From contig NW_025408667.1 of the NCBI RefSeq assembly GCF_020360975.1, positions 11,904,001 through 11,968,000 on the forward strand: a stretch of 64,000 nt of DNA, in the 5' to 3' direction. Below the pieces are notes generated by a model. The model ran no database searches. It was not told the DNA's origin and saw only the letters and a program-made list of their open reading frames with translations. The stretch is from Hirsutella rhossiliensis. Its lineage: Eukaryota; Ascomycota; Sordariomycetes; Hypocreales; Ophiocordycipitaceae. The translations under genes and the position numbers were made by a program. Below are positions 21,628-30,924 of the stretch, piece by piece (within the stretch, counting starts at the first letter, position 1; every line of letters begins with the position of its first letter).

Positions 21628-24552
21628 CAGGGTGGCGATCAATTCCACCTCCACCTCCACCTCTTCAATAATATTGAAGTGGAAGTCACGTGTTTCAATT
21701 CAATCAATTCAATCTCACTTGCACATTGAGAGCTTCAATCCACGCCGACGCCTTGAACGTTGACCACGCGTTGAAGCCGTTGAAGCTAGAGGTGATCTAG
21801 GTAGCACCTACACCTGATCTAGTCGCGTCTGACGCGCGTGGTCACTAGCCTTACCTTACTCAAGGTCGTAGTACTTCGGTCCCATATTAATTTCATATGT
21901 AAAGGATGTGCAAATACCTGGGCGATTAGACACGTTTGAGCCGAATTTCCGAGTGTCGCGTCGCACTGAAACCTTCACCAAACAATGCACCTTCTTTCTT
22001 CCTGCAGCCAAATGGATAACGACGTTCCTATTAAGCCCCAGCATGCCTCAGACAGAGGCTCGTCCAGCAAGCCGTTTGTTAACATGGATGCTTTGCAAGA
22101 CGAATGGAGCATCTTCCCATGGAACCATTTCCCAGGTTATACGATTTCCGAGCGCGCTGGCAGGCAGACTTCGTGGGTCTGGCAGCATGGTTTCGACATT
22201 CAACCTAGCGACTATCCCACGAAGAGAAATGGATTTGCAAGCCCTGCCTGAAGAAGCCGAAGCAAAAACATCAGACTTCTCTGCCGTTGGCACTCAGAAT
22301 ATCGAGAATCATCTGTTCAAAGAGCACAGACTTATCGATCTGTCCGGGAAGAGGGCCGCCCGCTCTTGGGAAAGGAACCATGGACAAGAACCCGTCCAAG
22401 AATATCGTGGAGATGTTGAATCTCAACGCTTCAGATCCTAAAGAGCAAGGTATCGCGAACGCCCTCATCCAGCGCTTCGATAAGGACCATTTTCAGAGAC
22501 TTCTTCTCGAGTGGGTGGTCGACGCCAACGTCTCCTTTCGCCAGCCCGAGCACTGTCGTCTCCGACATATTTTCGAATACCTGAATCCATCGGTCGCAGT
22601 GACGAATGCCCACATCTCGCACGATACCGTTCGAAAGCGAATTGTTGACCTTTATATCCGATACAAGACGTGCGTAATCGACAATCTAAAGAGCACCCGG
22701 CCAAATTCATATTGCGTTCGACGGCTGGCGTTCCAGGAATCGGCACGCTTTACACGGGCTTATCTGTTTTTACATCGACAAGGATGGAGTTCCATCAAAG
22801 CTTGTCCTAGGCATGCCGGAGCTGAAGATCTCGCACTCGGGAGAGAATATCGCAGCCCAGATCCTCGAGATCCTAGAGAGCTATGAGATCCTCGACAAGG
22901 TGGGCTATATTACACTGGACAACGCTGGGAATATGGATACGGCGACAGAGGAGATTGCAGAGGCACTGGGCTTCGATCCGAAGAAGCGGAGGGTGCGATG
23001 CTTTGGCCACGTGCTCAACTTGGTGGTCAAGGCCCTATTATTTGGACACAAGTCCGACGCGTTTGAGGCGAAGATTAACGGGGAGCCTGTTCTTGACGCG
23101 GTCCAGCATGAAATCTGGCGAAAGAAAGGCCCAGTCGGAAAGCTTCATAACCTAGTACATTGGATCCATCAGTCCGATAAGCTGACGTACCGGCTTCGTG
23201 CACTTCAGGAGGAGTTCTTTTCAAAGTCGGACAACCCCAAGATTCGAGCGAAGAAACCTGTGGACGTTGTCCTTGATAACCTTACTCGCTGGCTTTCGAC
23301 TCTTTATATGATACGGCGCGGCCTCGGATTGCGGCCTTTCTTAGAAGACCTTATTGAGAAGGTCACGCTTGAGTTCAGGAAAAAATGCCGCAATGGGATG
23401 AGAAGGGCAAAAGAGATGCCTTTGTGTCTCCGCGAGGAGAGTCTTCTCAGTGATAATGACTGGAAGGTCATTGAGTTGATGGATAGGGTGCTTGTTGACT
23501 TCGAAGAAGCACTCCGAATGCTAGAAGGCGACGCTCAGAGTCGAGTTCGAAAAGGAGGCCGCATTGAAGCATACGGAAACATGTGGGATGTTGCCTCAAC
23601 CTACGAATTCCTGATGGACAGACTAGAGGAGTGGAAAGCAGTAGCGGAGAAGTTCCCCGATCCAGAGCACCTCAAGGCTAACATTAATCTGGGCTGGGAT
23701 AAGTTGAACGACTACTATACGAAGCTTGACGAAACGCCAGCATACTATGCTTCTGCTATTTTAAATCCGGTTTCGCGTTGGGGTATTTCGAGAATACATG
23801 GACCGACAAAGCACAGCTCCCTGGCTTCAGGAGGCAAAAGAATGGTGAGAAAGCTGTGGGAGGAGGAGTACAAATCGCTGCCGATCCCTTCGATGCCTGA
23901 CGAAGAGCGTCCGTACAAGCGACTGAAGGCAATGAGCGCGCTTGAGAGACACCGAGCCCAGAGGACTTCGTCGCTGCCAAACGAATCTTCCTCTTTGGAA
24001 AGTTCACTGAATCCGGACCATGATGAATATGACCGCTGGCTGTCGAGTGCTGACGCTGAGAATGATCCTCTCGTCACCAACCCATTTCAGTATTGGTGGC
24101 AGAGACGGAAAGACTACCCACGGCTGTCACGGATGGCTCTCGACTTGCTCTCGATCCCTCCCATGTCCGCAGAGTGCGAGCGTCTCTTTAGTACCACTGG
24201 GCAAATGGTGTCACCGCTACGGACTCGATTGGAAGCCAGCACGATAGGGATTACGCAAACGTTACGGTCGTGGGTACGGAATGGCCTAATCGACGCCGTG
24301 GATACGTTGATTGACGTGTCAGGGGAGAATGCGAATAGCATTATATGGAGTCCAGGGGATGATACTGGACATGCTGCCGGCTAGGGCCCTCGGAGACCCC
24401 GTGGGCCGTACGTGGTTCAACGTCTTCAATTCAACTCAATCGCCCCCATCTGAAGGCAGGTGGTTCAACTCAACGGGACCAATGATGAGTAAGCTGTCAA
24501 CGCAACTCAATGGTGAGGCCAAATTGATGGAATTGAATTGATCGCCACCCTG
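21628..24552 (+). mobile_element. Full-length hAT element, family A, copy 1
   Basis: TIRs are cagggtggcgatcaatt at the left and its complement ending ccaccctg at the right; length 2925 bp. The left flank is catgccgc, the right flank gggatctg, so the copy has no matching TSD. The matching TSD half of the left flank is found at the distant copy 2 (30917-30924, complementary orientation), the footprint of recombination between the two copies. Confidence 0.93.
21985..24384 (+). pseudogene. hAT transposase (copy 1, frameshifted)
   Basis: Likely starts at ATG 22012 (MDNDVPIKPQ) or 21985. Domains in order: BED finger (WVWQHGFDIQPSDYPTKR, then C..C around the KWICKPC position and NHLFKEH), a helical region (FEYLNPSVAVTNAHISHDTV), the RNase H-like catalytic fold with TLDNAGNMDTATEE near 22915, and the C-terminal dimerisation region (PFQYWWQRRKDYPRLSRMAL, SIPPMSAECERLFSTTGQM). 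The last 523 codons (22813-24384) are open; upstream blocks are offset by indels near 22230, 22690-22760 and 22885. Copy 2 is open where this copy is shifted in several places, so the consensus gene is probably intact. Confidence 0.85.
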
Positions 24553-26095
24553 GGGATCTGTATAACGACTTCACGGGATGGAGCTATGATGACTTCGAAC
24601 TAATCAACCCACGCCTTAGATCAAGACTCCGGACGCTTCTCAGAATTAGGGGGATCTATATGGGCAAGGCCAACTCTAGCATCTCTCGAGCTTTATGTGG
24701 CCTTCTAACAAGTAACGAACTTCCTGAATGGGATGAGAACGAGTTGCTTGGTCAAGAGGTTGCTGAAAACACCGTGGCATATAAGGTGAAACAGAAGCTG
24801 CTCCAAGGAACTGTTAAAGCGGCTATATCGTCACCGGCACCGGTAGTAATCCAGCAGCCAACTATTACCCGACCGGCGGAACCGGAATCCCCTCAGATCA
24901 TTGAGACCCATCAACCCGCTCAGCAAGAGCCTCAGCATCAATGGCGCGAATCCCTCGGTATCAGCAGACGCTCCCCGTACGGACTACCAACTTCCGAGAT
25001 GCATACACGAGCATTCCACCTGTTCGATTCGAGAACGAGGAAGTTGAGGCCGATCTCACGATTAGATTCATTAAGATATGGGACAAGAAACTAGCCTATA
25101 CCGGCGAACCATACGATATCTTCGATGACAAGATCCGAAATTCATGAGCGTGTGCCGTCAAGCAAACATTCCTCCGTCTAAATTCCATGGTGTTTTCCTT
25201 CGATTCTGGCCAGGAAGCTCAGTCCTTCTTTCTACACGAAATCAGCACTGATTTAACCTTCGCTGAGATGTATCAGAAGATGAAAGAGCACTTTGACACC
25301 GAAATCAACCAGAAGATGTATCATACCCACTGGAGCACCTCACCTTCAGCCGACTTCGGGCTGAGATGCCCGGTAAGTCATCTGACGAGGTCCTCCAGGC
25401 CCTTCTTACGAAATTGCGGCTCTGTAGGAGAGCACTCGGGGATAAGTCTGGCGGCGAAGGTGGCCTGATCGATGCAACGCTCAGGGCGTGCCGTGGTGTG
25501 CCTGAATTCCGACTCGCGATATACTCTCCCGCACCTACATTTGAGGGATTGGCATCACAGCTTCGATCATCGCTATCTGCCATGCAAGATGAACGATCTG
25601 AACAACCCAGTGGCCAATATCCCCAAGACCTGGATAGAGGACATGATCAGCACTTCGTGGATCGCAAATTTCAGCGAAATTCCGGCGGAACAAGAGGTCA
25701 ATCACAAAGGCGTCAGCCAAATTGGAAGAAGAAATGCTACGTTTGCGGCAAGGAAGGTTGTTTCTCAACGAGACATCCTGAAAACGAGAGAAAAGCAGCC
25801 AAAGAGAAGTATCTACGAGAGAGGCTTCCACGGTCAATCTCGTTCGTATGCTATGTTCTTGGCTGACTATGAAGGGGAATCACAGGATCAGGATGACTCG
25901 AGCACCGAGGAATCCGATGATTCTGACTCCTCTGACCCTTATGAATCGTTCTACGCTGCTGCGACCTTTCTGTCCAACGAAGCTTTCCATCATCGGATCT
26001 CTCCAGTAGGCATCAAGTTATTCAACAGTGACGAACCCACACAATTCATACTAGATCGTTACTCTCAAGACTCGTTCCAAGGAATCATGCCGGAC
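24553..26095 (+). pseudogene. Element A gag, main part (inverted segment, frameshifted)
   Basis: This plus-strand block continues the Gag that starts at 34125 on the minus strand: ..LLGD at the far junction joins LYNDFTGWSYDDFEL here. Recognisable parts are a Gln/Pro-rich linker (PTITRPAEPESPQIIETHQ), FENEEVEADLTIRFIKIWD, EVLQALLTKLRLC, and the nucleocapsid-like knuckle KKCYVCGKEGCFSTRHP near 25730-25780. An acidic spacer (DQDDSSTEESDDSDSSD) then leads toward the protease. The block ends at GIMPD, where copia B is inserted with TSD cggac (26091-26095). Frame changes lie near 25000-25100, 25150-25350 and 25840. Confidence 0.85.
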
Positions 26096-26245
26096 TGTTG
26101 ACTTGGTATGAGACATGGACCAAGACATGTTTAGGCAGCAGTTACAAGTGGTGAGTCACTGGATAGTGGCACGGACGTGCCACTATGTATATATATGTTG
26201 AGAGCTGTCAGACAGAATTGAATAGAAGTAAGTTCAATCGCAACA
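26096..26245 (+). repeat. 5' LTR of copia B
   Basis: 150 bp, matching 30756-30905. It contains a perfect 10-bp inverted repeat (atagtggcac / gtgccactat, 26163-26186) directly upstream of a TATA run (gtatatatat, from 26187). Confidence 0.95.
26163..26186 (+). promoter_or_regulatory. Perfect palindrome abutting the TATA run in the copia B LTR
   Basis: Arms atagtggcac and gtgccactat with spacer ggac; the last bases overlap the start of tatgtatatatatg. It could be an operator-like protein-binding site or an RNA hairpin in the LTR. It is repeated in the 3' LTR at 30823-30846. Confidence 0.5.
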
Positions 26246-26260
26246 GGTTATGCACCCGGT
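26246..26260 (+). other. Putative primer-binding site of copia B
   Basis: ggttatgcacccggt follows the LTR. Its last 14 bases match the copia-1 site (gttatgagcccggt) at 12 positions, so it probably also uses the anticodon region of a methionine-type tRNA. The two mismatches leave the exact primer open. Confidence 0.45.
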
Positions 26261-26353
26261 TGCTTTTATTTTGCTTCCACTGCACGATTGAACTCGGCAT
26301 ATGAGAACACTTTTTCGTCAAGAATCGACGGTTGACAGCAAAGACCCGGCACT

Positions 26354-27424
26354 ATGGGCAAGAAAGACTACAAAGGAACCATCCTTGATGGAAGAGACTC
26401 CTTTGACAGCTGGAAGATGGATCTTGAAGATAGCTTGTTGAGTGACGATCTTATGAGCTGCGTCACCGATAAGGCAATAGCGGAATCGTCAGGTTTATCA
26501 ATGCCAGGAGAGAATGCTGCGGACATTAAAAATGTCTCTCTTGCGAGAATGAAAATACGACAGAGTATTGACCAGATCCACAAGAACTCAGTCAATCATC
26601 TCACCGATCCACGAGCAATTTATCAATCCCTCGTTAAGCGATATGCGACATCGAACAAAGCGCGCCTTCGACAGCTGATCCGAATGCTATACGACGTTAG
26701 TACGCAGACGAATAGAACTGTGCAGGAGAAGGTCGACGACCTAAAGCGACTTCGAGCTCAGATTAATAGCCAAGACAAGGACATTGTTATCCATGAACAG
26801 CTATTGATTTGCTTCTTGCAAATGAGCATGGACGGCGCTTTTAACACTACGGTCGAGATCTTGAACGCCTCGACAGAGACGTTGACAATGGAAAAGGTGC
26901 AGAGCTCTCTGGAAAGCAAAGAGTTGGAACTCGTCGATACTACAATCAAGGGAGAAACCGCACAATTCGCGGGTCGTGGCCGCAGTGCATGGAACAAAGG
27001 GAACAACAGGTCCAAAGCACAGGATGGTGGCGATGATAGCAAGGAGGAATATCTGAAGAAGGCAGGGGGGTGCTGGTCTTGTGGCGGCATGCATTTCAAG
27101 CATGATTGTGCAATTTGGCACCAAACCAAAGCAGGGAAGACCTGGCTAGCCTCTGAAAAAGCGAAGGCGAGAGAGGCCATGGATAGCACAGAAAAGGCAA
27201 ACGCGGTCAGGATCCTTGAAGACAGTGGTAGTGAATCTGAGAGATCTACCTACTTGCTTCCGAACACAAAAGCAACAGCCCCTCCACAATGGTATCTCGA
27301 CAGCTGTGCTTCCGTCCATATCACCCCAAGGGAAGACCAATTTATCTCAAAGTTGTCCCCTACAAAGACAAGTGTTGAGATTGCAGACGGCTCCGAGGTT
27401 CGTTCAAGAGGGAAGGAGATGTGA
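26354..27424 (+). CDS. copia B Gag plus protease start (356 aa)
   Basis: An uninterrupted frame from ATG 26354 (MGKKDYKGTILDGRDSFDSW). Residues ~1-200 resemble the UBN2/DUF4219-type Gag of copia elements (SFDSWKMDLEDSLL, NHLTDPRAIYQSL, RLRAQINSQDKDIVIHEQL). The zinc knuckle CWSCGGMHFKHDC lies near 27072-27110. The aspartic-protease motif WYLDSCASVHITP lies near 27291-27330, with Cys in place of the Gly of DSGA. The frame stops at 27424 (GKEM) inside the protease, so pol continues only after a frameshift, either programmed or an error. Confidence 0.82.
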   Translation: MGKKDYKGTILDGRDSFDSWKMDLEDSLLSDDLMSCVTDKAIAESSGLSMPGENAADIKNVSLARMKIRQSIDQIHKNSVNHLTDPRAIYQSLVKRYATSNKARLRQLIRMLYDVSTQTNRTVQEKVDDLKRLRAQINSQDKDIVIHEQLLICFLQMSMDGAFNTTVEILNASTETLTMEKVQSSLESKELELVDTTIKGETAQFAGRGRSAWNKGNNRSKAQDGGDDSKEEYLKKAGGCWSCGGMHFKHDCAIWHQTKAGKTWLASEKAKAREAMDSTEKANAVRILEDSGSESERSTYLLPNTKATAPPQWYLDSCASVHITPREDQFISKLSPTKTSVEIADGSEVRSRGKEM

Positions 27425-30400
27425 GGATCTTTTACGTCTCACAGAAAGGAAGAGCAAGGTCGACAATAGTACGTGGGTGCACTACATCCCGGAGGCGACG
27501 AGCAGCCTGCTATCAGTCGGTGAACTGGAAGACAGGGAGCATGTATTGTCGTGGACTCTCCGGGAAGACAGTCACGGTGACAAGAAATCAGGAGGAGGTG
27601 CTGTTTGGCCACAGACATAAAAAGGTGTGGCGCTTGAGCCAGACAAGAGGGCACCGAGCCCATACAATCCAAGAAAGGGTGGCGATAACGGGGTAGCGCT
27701 GAAGTCAATCCTGAAGATGCCTGAAAGACTACTACATGCTAGGCTGGGACACCCTGGAAAGCATATGGAGGGCAAACTGAACGCCGTAATGGATGATCTC
27801 GGAGACAACTCATTCTGCCCGTCATTCTGCTCAAGCTGCACCGAGGCCAAAATGACAAGAAAAGTCTCAAGGGAGCCAATGTCTGCGGTGACAGAAAAGC
27901 TGGAGAGAGTCCATATAGATCTTTGGGGGCCAGTTGAGCTATCACTTCAGGAATGAAGTACATGCTAACAATCACCGATCAGGCTACCGGGCGAGTTTGG
28001 GTTTATTTCTCTAGAGACAAAACGAGAATTACCGACAAGATCAAAGCCTGGGTAGTTGTTGCAGAGGCGGAGTGTCGCGAGTACGGAAAAGGCGAAAAGG
28101 TCAAGGCGATGCGCTTTGATCGCGGAAAGGAGTTTCTAAACGAGGCAATGAAGGTATTTTGCACGGGGAGAGCTATTCGGATCGAACCAACAGTGGGCTA
28201 CCACCCGGAGGGGAATAGTATCTCTGAGAGGAGCATGAGAACCATATCAGAGAGGGGGTCTGCTATGCGTCACGAAATGGACCTCCCGGCAGCATACTGG
28301 GAGTTTTCGAATGCAACAGCGGCCTATCTGAGAAATAGGGGAGTTGTCAAGGGAATGGCTAAAAGCCCATGGGAGTTATGGCGTGGAGAGAAGCCAAGAT
28401 CAGGGCACTTGAGAGTGTTCGGATGTCCTGCCTGGGTATTTATTCCCAAAGAAAAGAGAACAAAGCTTCTGAAAAGAGCATGGCAAGGAGTTTTGTTGGA
28501 TACAAAGAGGAGACAGATAAAATCTATCTAGTCTGGAACCCAGCTGATAAGAAGGTCCACGAGGTTCGATTCGTGGAATTCGATGAGAGCAAGTATATGG
28601 ACAATGAAATCAGCCAAGAATCACAATCGCAGTATGACGATGAGAAGGAAGAGAAAAAGGAGCAAGGGGAGCTCACTGATGATGACTCTGATGCCGAAGA
28701 TTCGGTCAGGGATAGGACCATGGACCAGGAAGCTACAGAAGCTGGGGAGGATGCCGGAGAAGCAGCGGATGGGAACCCGACCGACCAAGACACTGCGGAT
28801 TCGGAGGAAGAGCTCCAAGGAGACACAATCATTGTCAATACAGGGGAGGCGGATATAACCTCTCCTGAAAGGAGTCTGCCGAAAACAAGATCCCAGATTC
28901 GACGAGAGGCCGTGGCACTCAAAAGATCAGAGAAGCAGCGAGCAGAGCTGGAATGGCGGCAAAGAGAAGAACAGCGCATGGCAGAACGTCTGAAGAAGCG
29001 AGGGAGAGTGGCAGGAAGGAAAGAGCCATGGTAGCAAGGACGCTTCTCCAGCCTAATACAGACCTGTACGACTTCGACCCGAAAAGCTTACCTTCCGACA
29101 GGCGATGAAAGGCAGTGAGAAGGATCAATGGGTAGGAGCTATAGATGAGGAAGTTCAGAATCTCATTCGACGACAGACATTCTCGGAGGAAATCAACGAA
29201 GGTGACGTGCACGGAGAAGAAGTAGTTGATGCCAAGCTTGTGTTTGATCACAAGAAAGACAAAGAAGGAAGATACTACGGTATAAAGCACGTCTAGTCGC
29301 GAGAGGGTTCACACAGAAACACGGGATCAATTACGAGGAAACCTTCGCACCCACGATCCGGCTCGATGCGATGAGGATCATTCTAGCTTTAGCGGCGAAG
29401 AAAGGCTGGAAGGTATACCAGATGGATGCTGTGGCTGCGTTCCTTGCAGCAGACCTAAAGGAAAGGATCTTCATGAAAGTGCCAACTGAGCTCCAGCAAT
29501 ATTTCGGGAAATACGTTCAGATCCTGAAGAGTTTGTACGGATTGAAGCAAGCTGCAAGGATGTGGTATTTGCTAATATCAGAATATCTCAAGGAGATTGG
29601 TTTCTCACCGATGACAGTGGACCCGACAATATTCAGACATACAGAGTCGGGGTAATCATCGGCGTGCACGTGGATGACTTTATGATTACAGGGGGGGACG
29701 AGGATGCCATTGAACGGGTCAAGGAAAAGCTGAAGGGAAGATTTGAGATGAAAGACCTCGGAGAAGCAGAGAACATTCTCGGAATTCGGATTCAAAGGCA
29801 CAAAGGAAAGCTGATGATTGATCAATCACAATTTGCGAAGGAAATCGTGGCAGAATTTCTACGACGACTCAATGAAGCACGCAACCCCATGGAACCTGGA
29901 GCTATACGGAAGCTCGTTGAGGAACCGGGACGACCTCTGAACCATGACGAATGGTTGAAATACGTGGAATTGCTCGAAAGCTGATTTGGCTATGCAATAC
30001 GAGGTTCGACATTATATTCGCAGTTAACAGAATGGCATCTTTCACGGTAGAGGCATGCTGGAACCACTGGAAGGCTTTGCTACGAATATTGGGTTATGTC
30101 GGCAGGACTATTCACCACGGTATCACATATGGCGGAAATAATGAGCACGCACAAGGAGTCGAAGGCAGCGATATCGACTATTATTCCATTGACCACAACA
30201 TCGAAGGGCACGTCGGCTCTGCAGGCCTACAAGATGGGGAAGCGTTCTCTGACACCGACTACGCTACTGATCCAAGGGACCGGAAGAGTATCCTGGGGTT
30301 CGTCTTTATGGTCTACGGAGGCGCCGTCATGACGTATAGCAAGAAGATGAAATCAGTGGCAAGATCTACGACAGAAGCAGAGTATGTTGGGATGGGGGAG

Positions 30401-30714
30401 GCCACAAAAGCTGCCCTCTGGGGACGTCGACTACTTGCAGAACTGGAAGGAAAGGGAGAGCAAACAGTGCCACTACTGCTTGGAGATAATAAGGAGCTGT
30501 ACAGCTGACCCGAGGAGTATCGAACACGTCGAAAATCAAGCATGTTGATATAGCATTTCATCACGTCGTTGATGAGGTCAAGGAAGGGAGAATCCAAGTC
30601 TACTGGGTTCCAGGGGAGAATATGCTAGCAGATGGGATGACCAAGCCTCTGCCTAGGGAGGCTTTCGAGAGGAACAGGAGGAGGATTGGAATTGGACCCG
30701 TACGCTATGAATAG
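27421..30714 (+). pseudogene. copia B pol: integrase, RT, RNase H (frameshifted)
   Basis: Blocks in order: protease end (27421-27690), GAG-pre-integrase (LLHARLGHPGKHM, CSSCTEAKM), integrase core (VHIDLWGPV, MLTITDQATGRVWVY, RFDRGKEFLNEAM, HPEGNSISERSMRTI with the last acidic residue) and the RVFGCPAWVF region. A long acidic linker follows (28560-28850), then RT (FAPTIRLDAMRII, QMDAVAAFLAADL, KSLYGLKQAARMWY and GVHVDDFMITGG near 29662-29697), then RNase H (DTDYATDPRDRKSILG, STTEAEYVGMGEATK, YWVPGENMLADGMTK) ending at TAG 30714. Frame changes occur near 27690, 27950, 28500, 29030-29290, 29650, 29980 and 30505. Confidence 0.85.
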
Positions 30715-30755
30715 CGTTGCCATTGTATTAGTTGAAGTCTGACAGCTCTAGGGAG

Positions 30756-30905
30756 TGTTGACTTGGTATGAGACATGGACCAAGACATGTTTAGGCAGCA
30801 GTTACAAGTGGTGAGTCACTGGATAGTGGCACGGACGTGCCACTATGTATATATATGTTGAGAGCTGTCAGACAGAATTGAATAGAAGTAAGTTCAATCG
30901 CAACA
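30756..30905 (+). repeat. 3' LTR of copia B
   Basis: 150 bp, matching 26096-26245, preceded by gctctagggag (short polypurine tract) and followed by TSD cggac. Confidence 0.95.
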
Positions 30906-30910
30906 CGGAC

Positions 30911-30924
30911 ACAGGTGCGGCATG
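30911..30924 (+). other. Element A remnant holding the protease active site, between copia B and hAT copy 2
   Basis: Only 14 bp (acaggtgcggcatg) separate the copia B TSD from the hAT TIR. Read with the TSD (gac) they encode DTGAA, the catalytic motif of element A's protease. The coding sequence resumes on the opposite strand at 21627 (CISTGG). The last 8 bp (gcggcatg) are the complement of the flank of hAT copy 1. Confidence 0.85.

Larger units (their letters stand above)
26096..30905 (+). mobile_element. Ty1/copia LTR retrotransposon B, nested in element A
   Basis: 150-bp LTRs (26096-26245 and 30756-30905) starting tgttgacttgg and ending atcgcaaca, with the perfect TSD cggac at 26091-26095 and 30906-30910. 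The insertion splits element A exactly before the protease motif (MPD / TGAA). Gag, protease, integrase, RT and RNase H are all present in copia order. Confidence 0.95.

Noticed and set aside
28524..28979. Ser-rich 151-codon minus-strand frame
   Set aside because: It is the antisense of the acidic linker in copia B pol; acidic GAA/GAT-rich coding DNA gives Ser/Phe-rich antisense frames.
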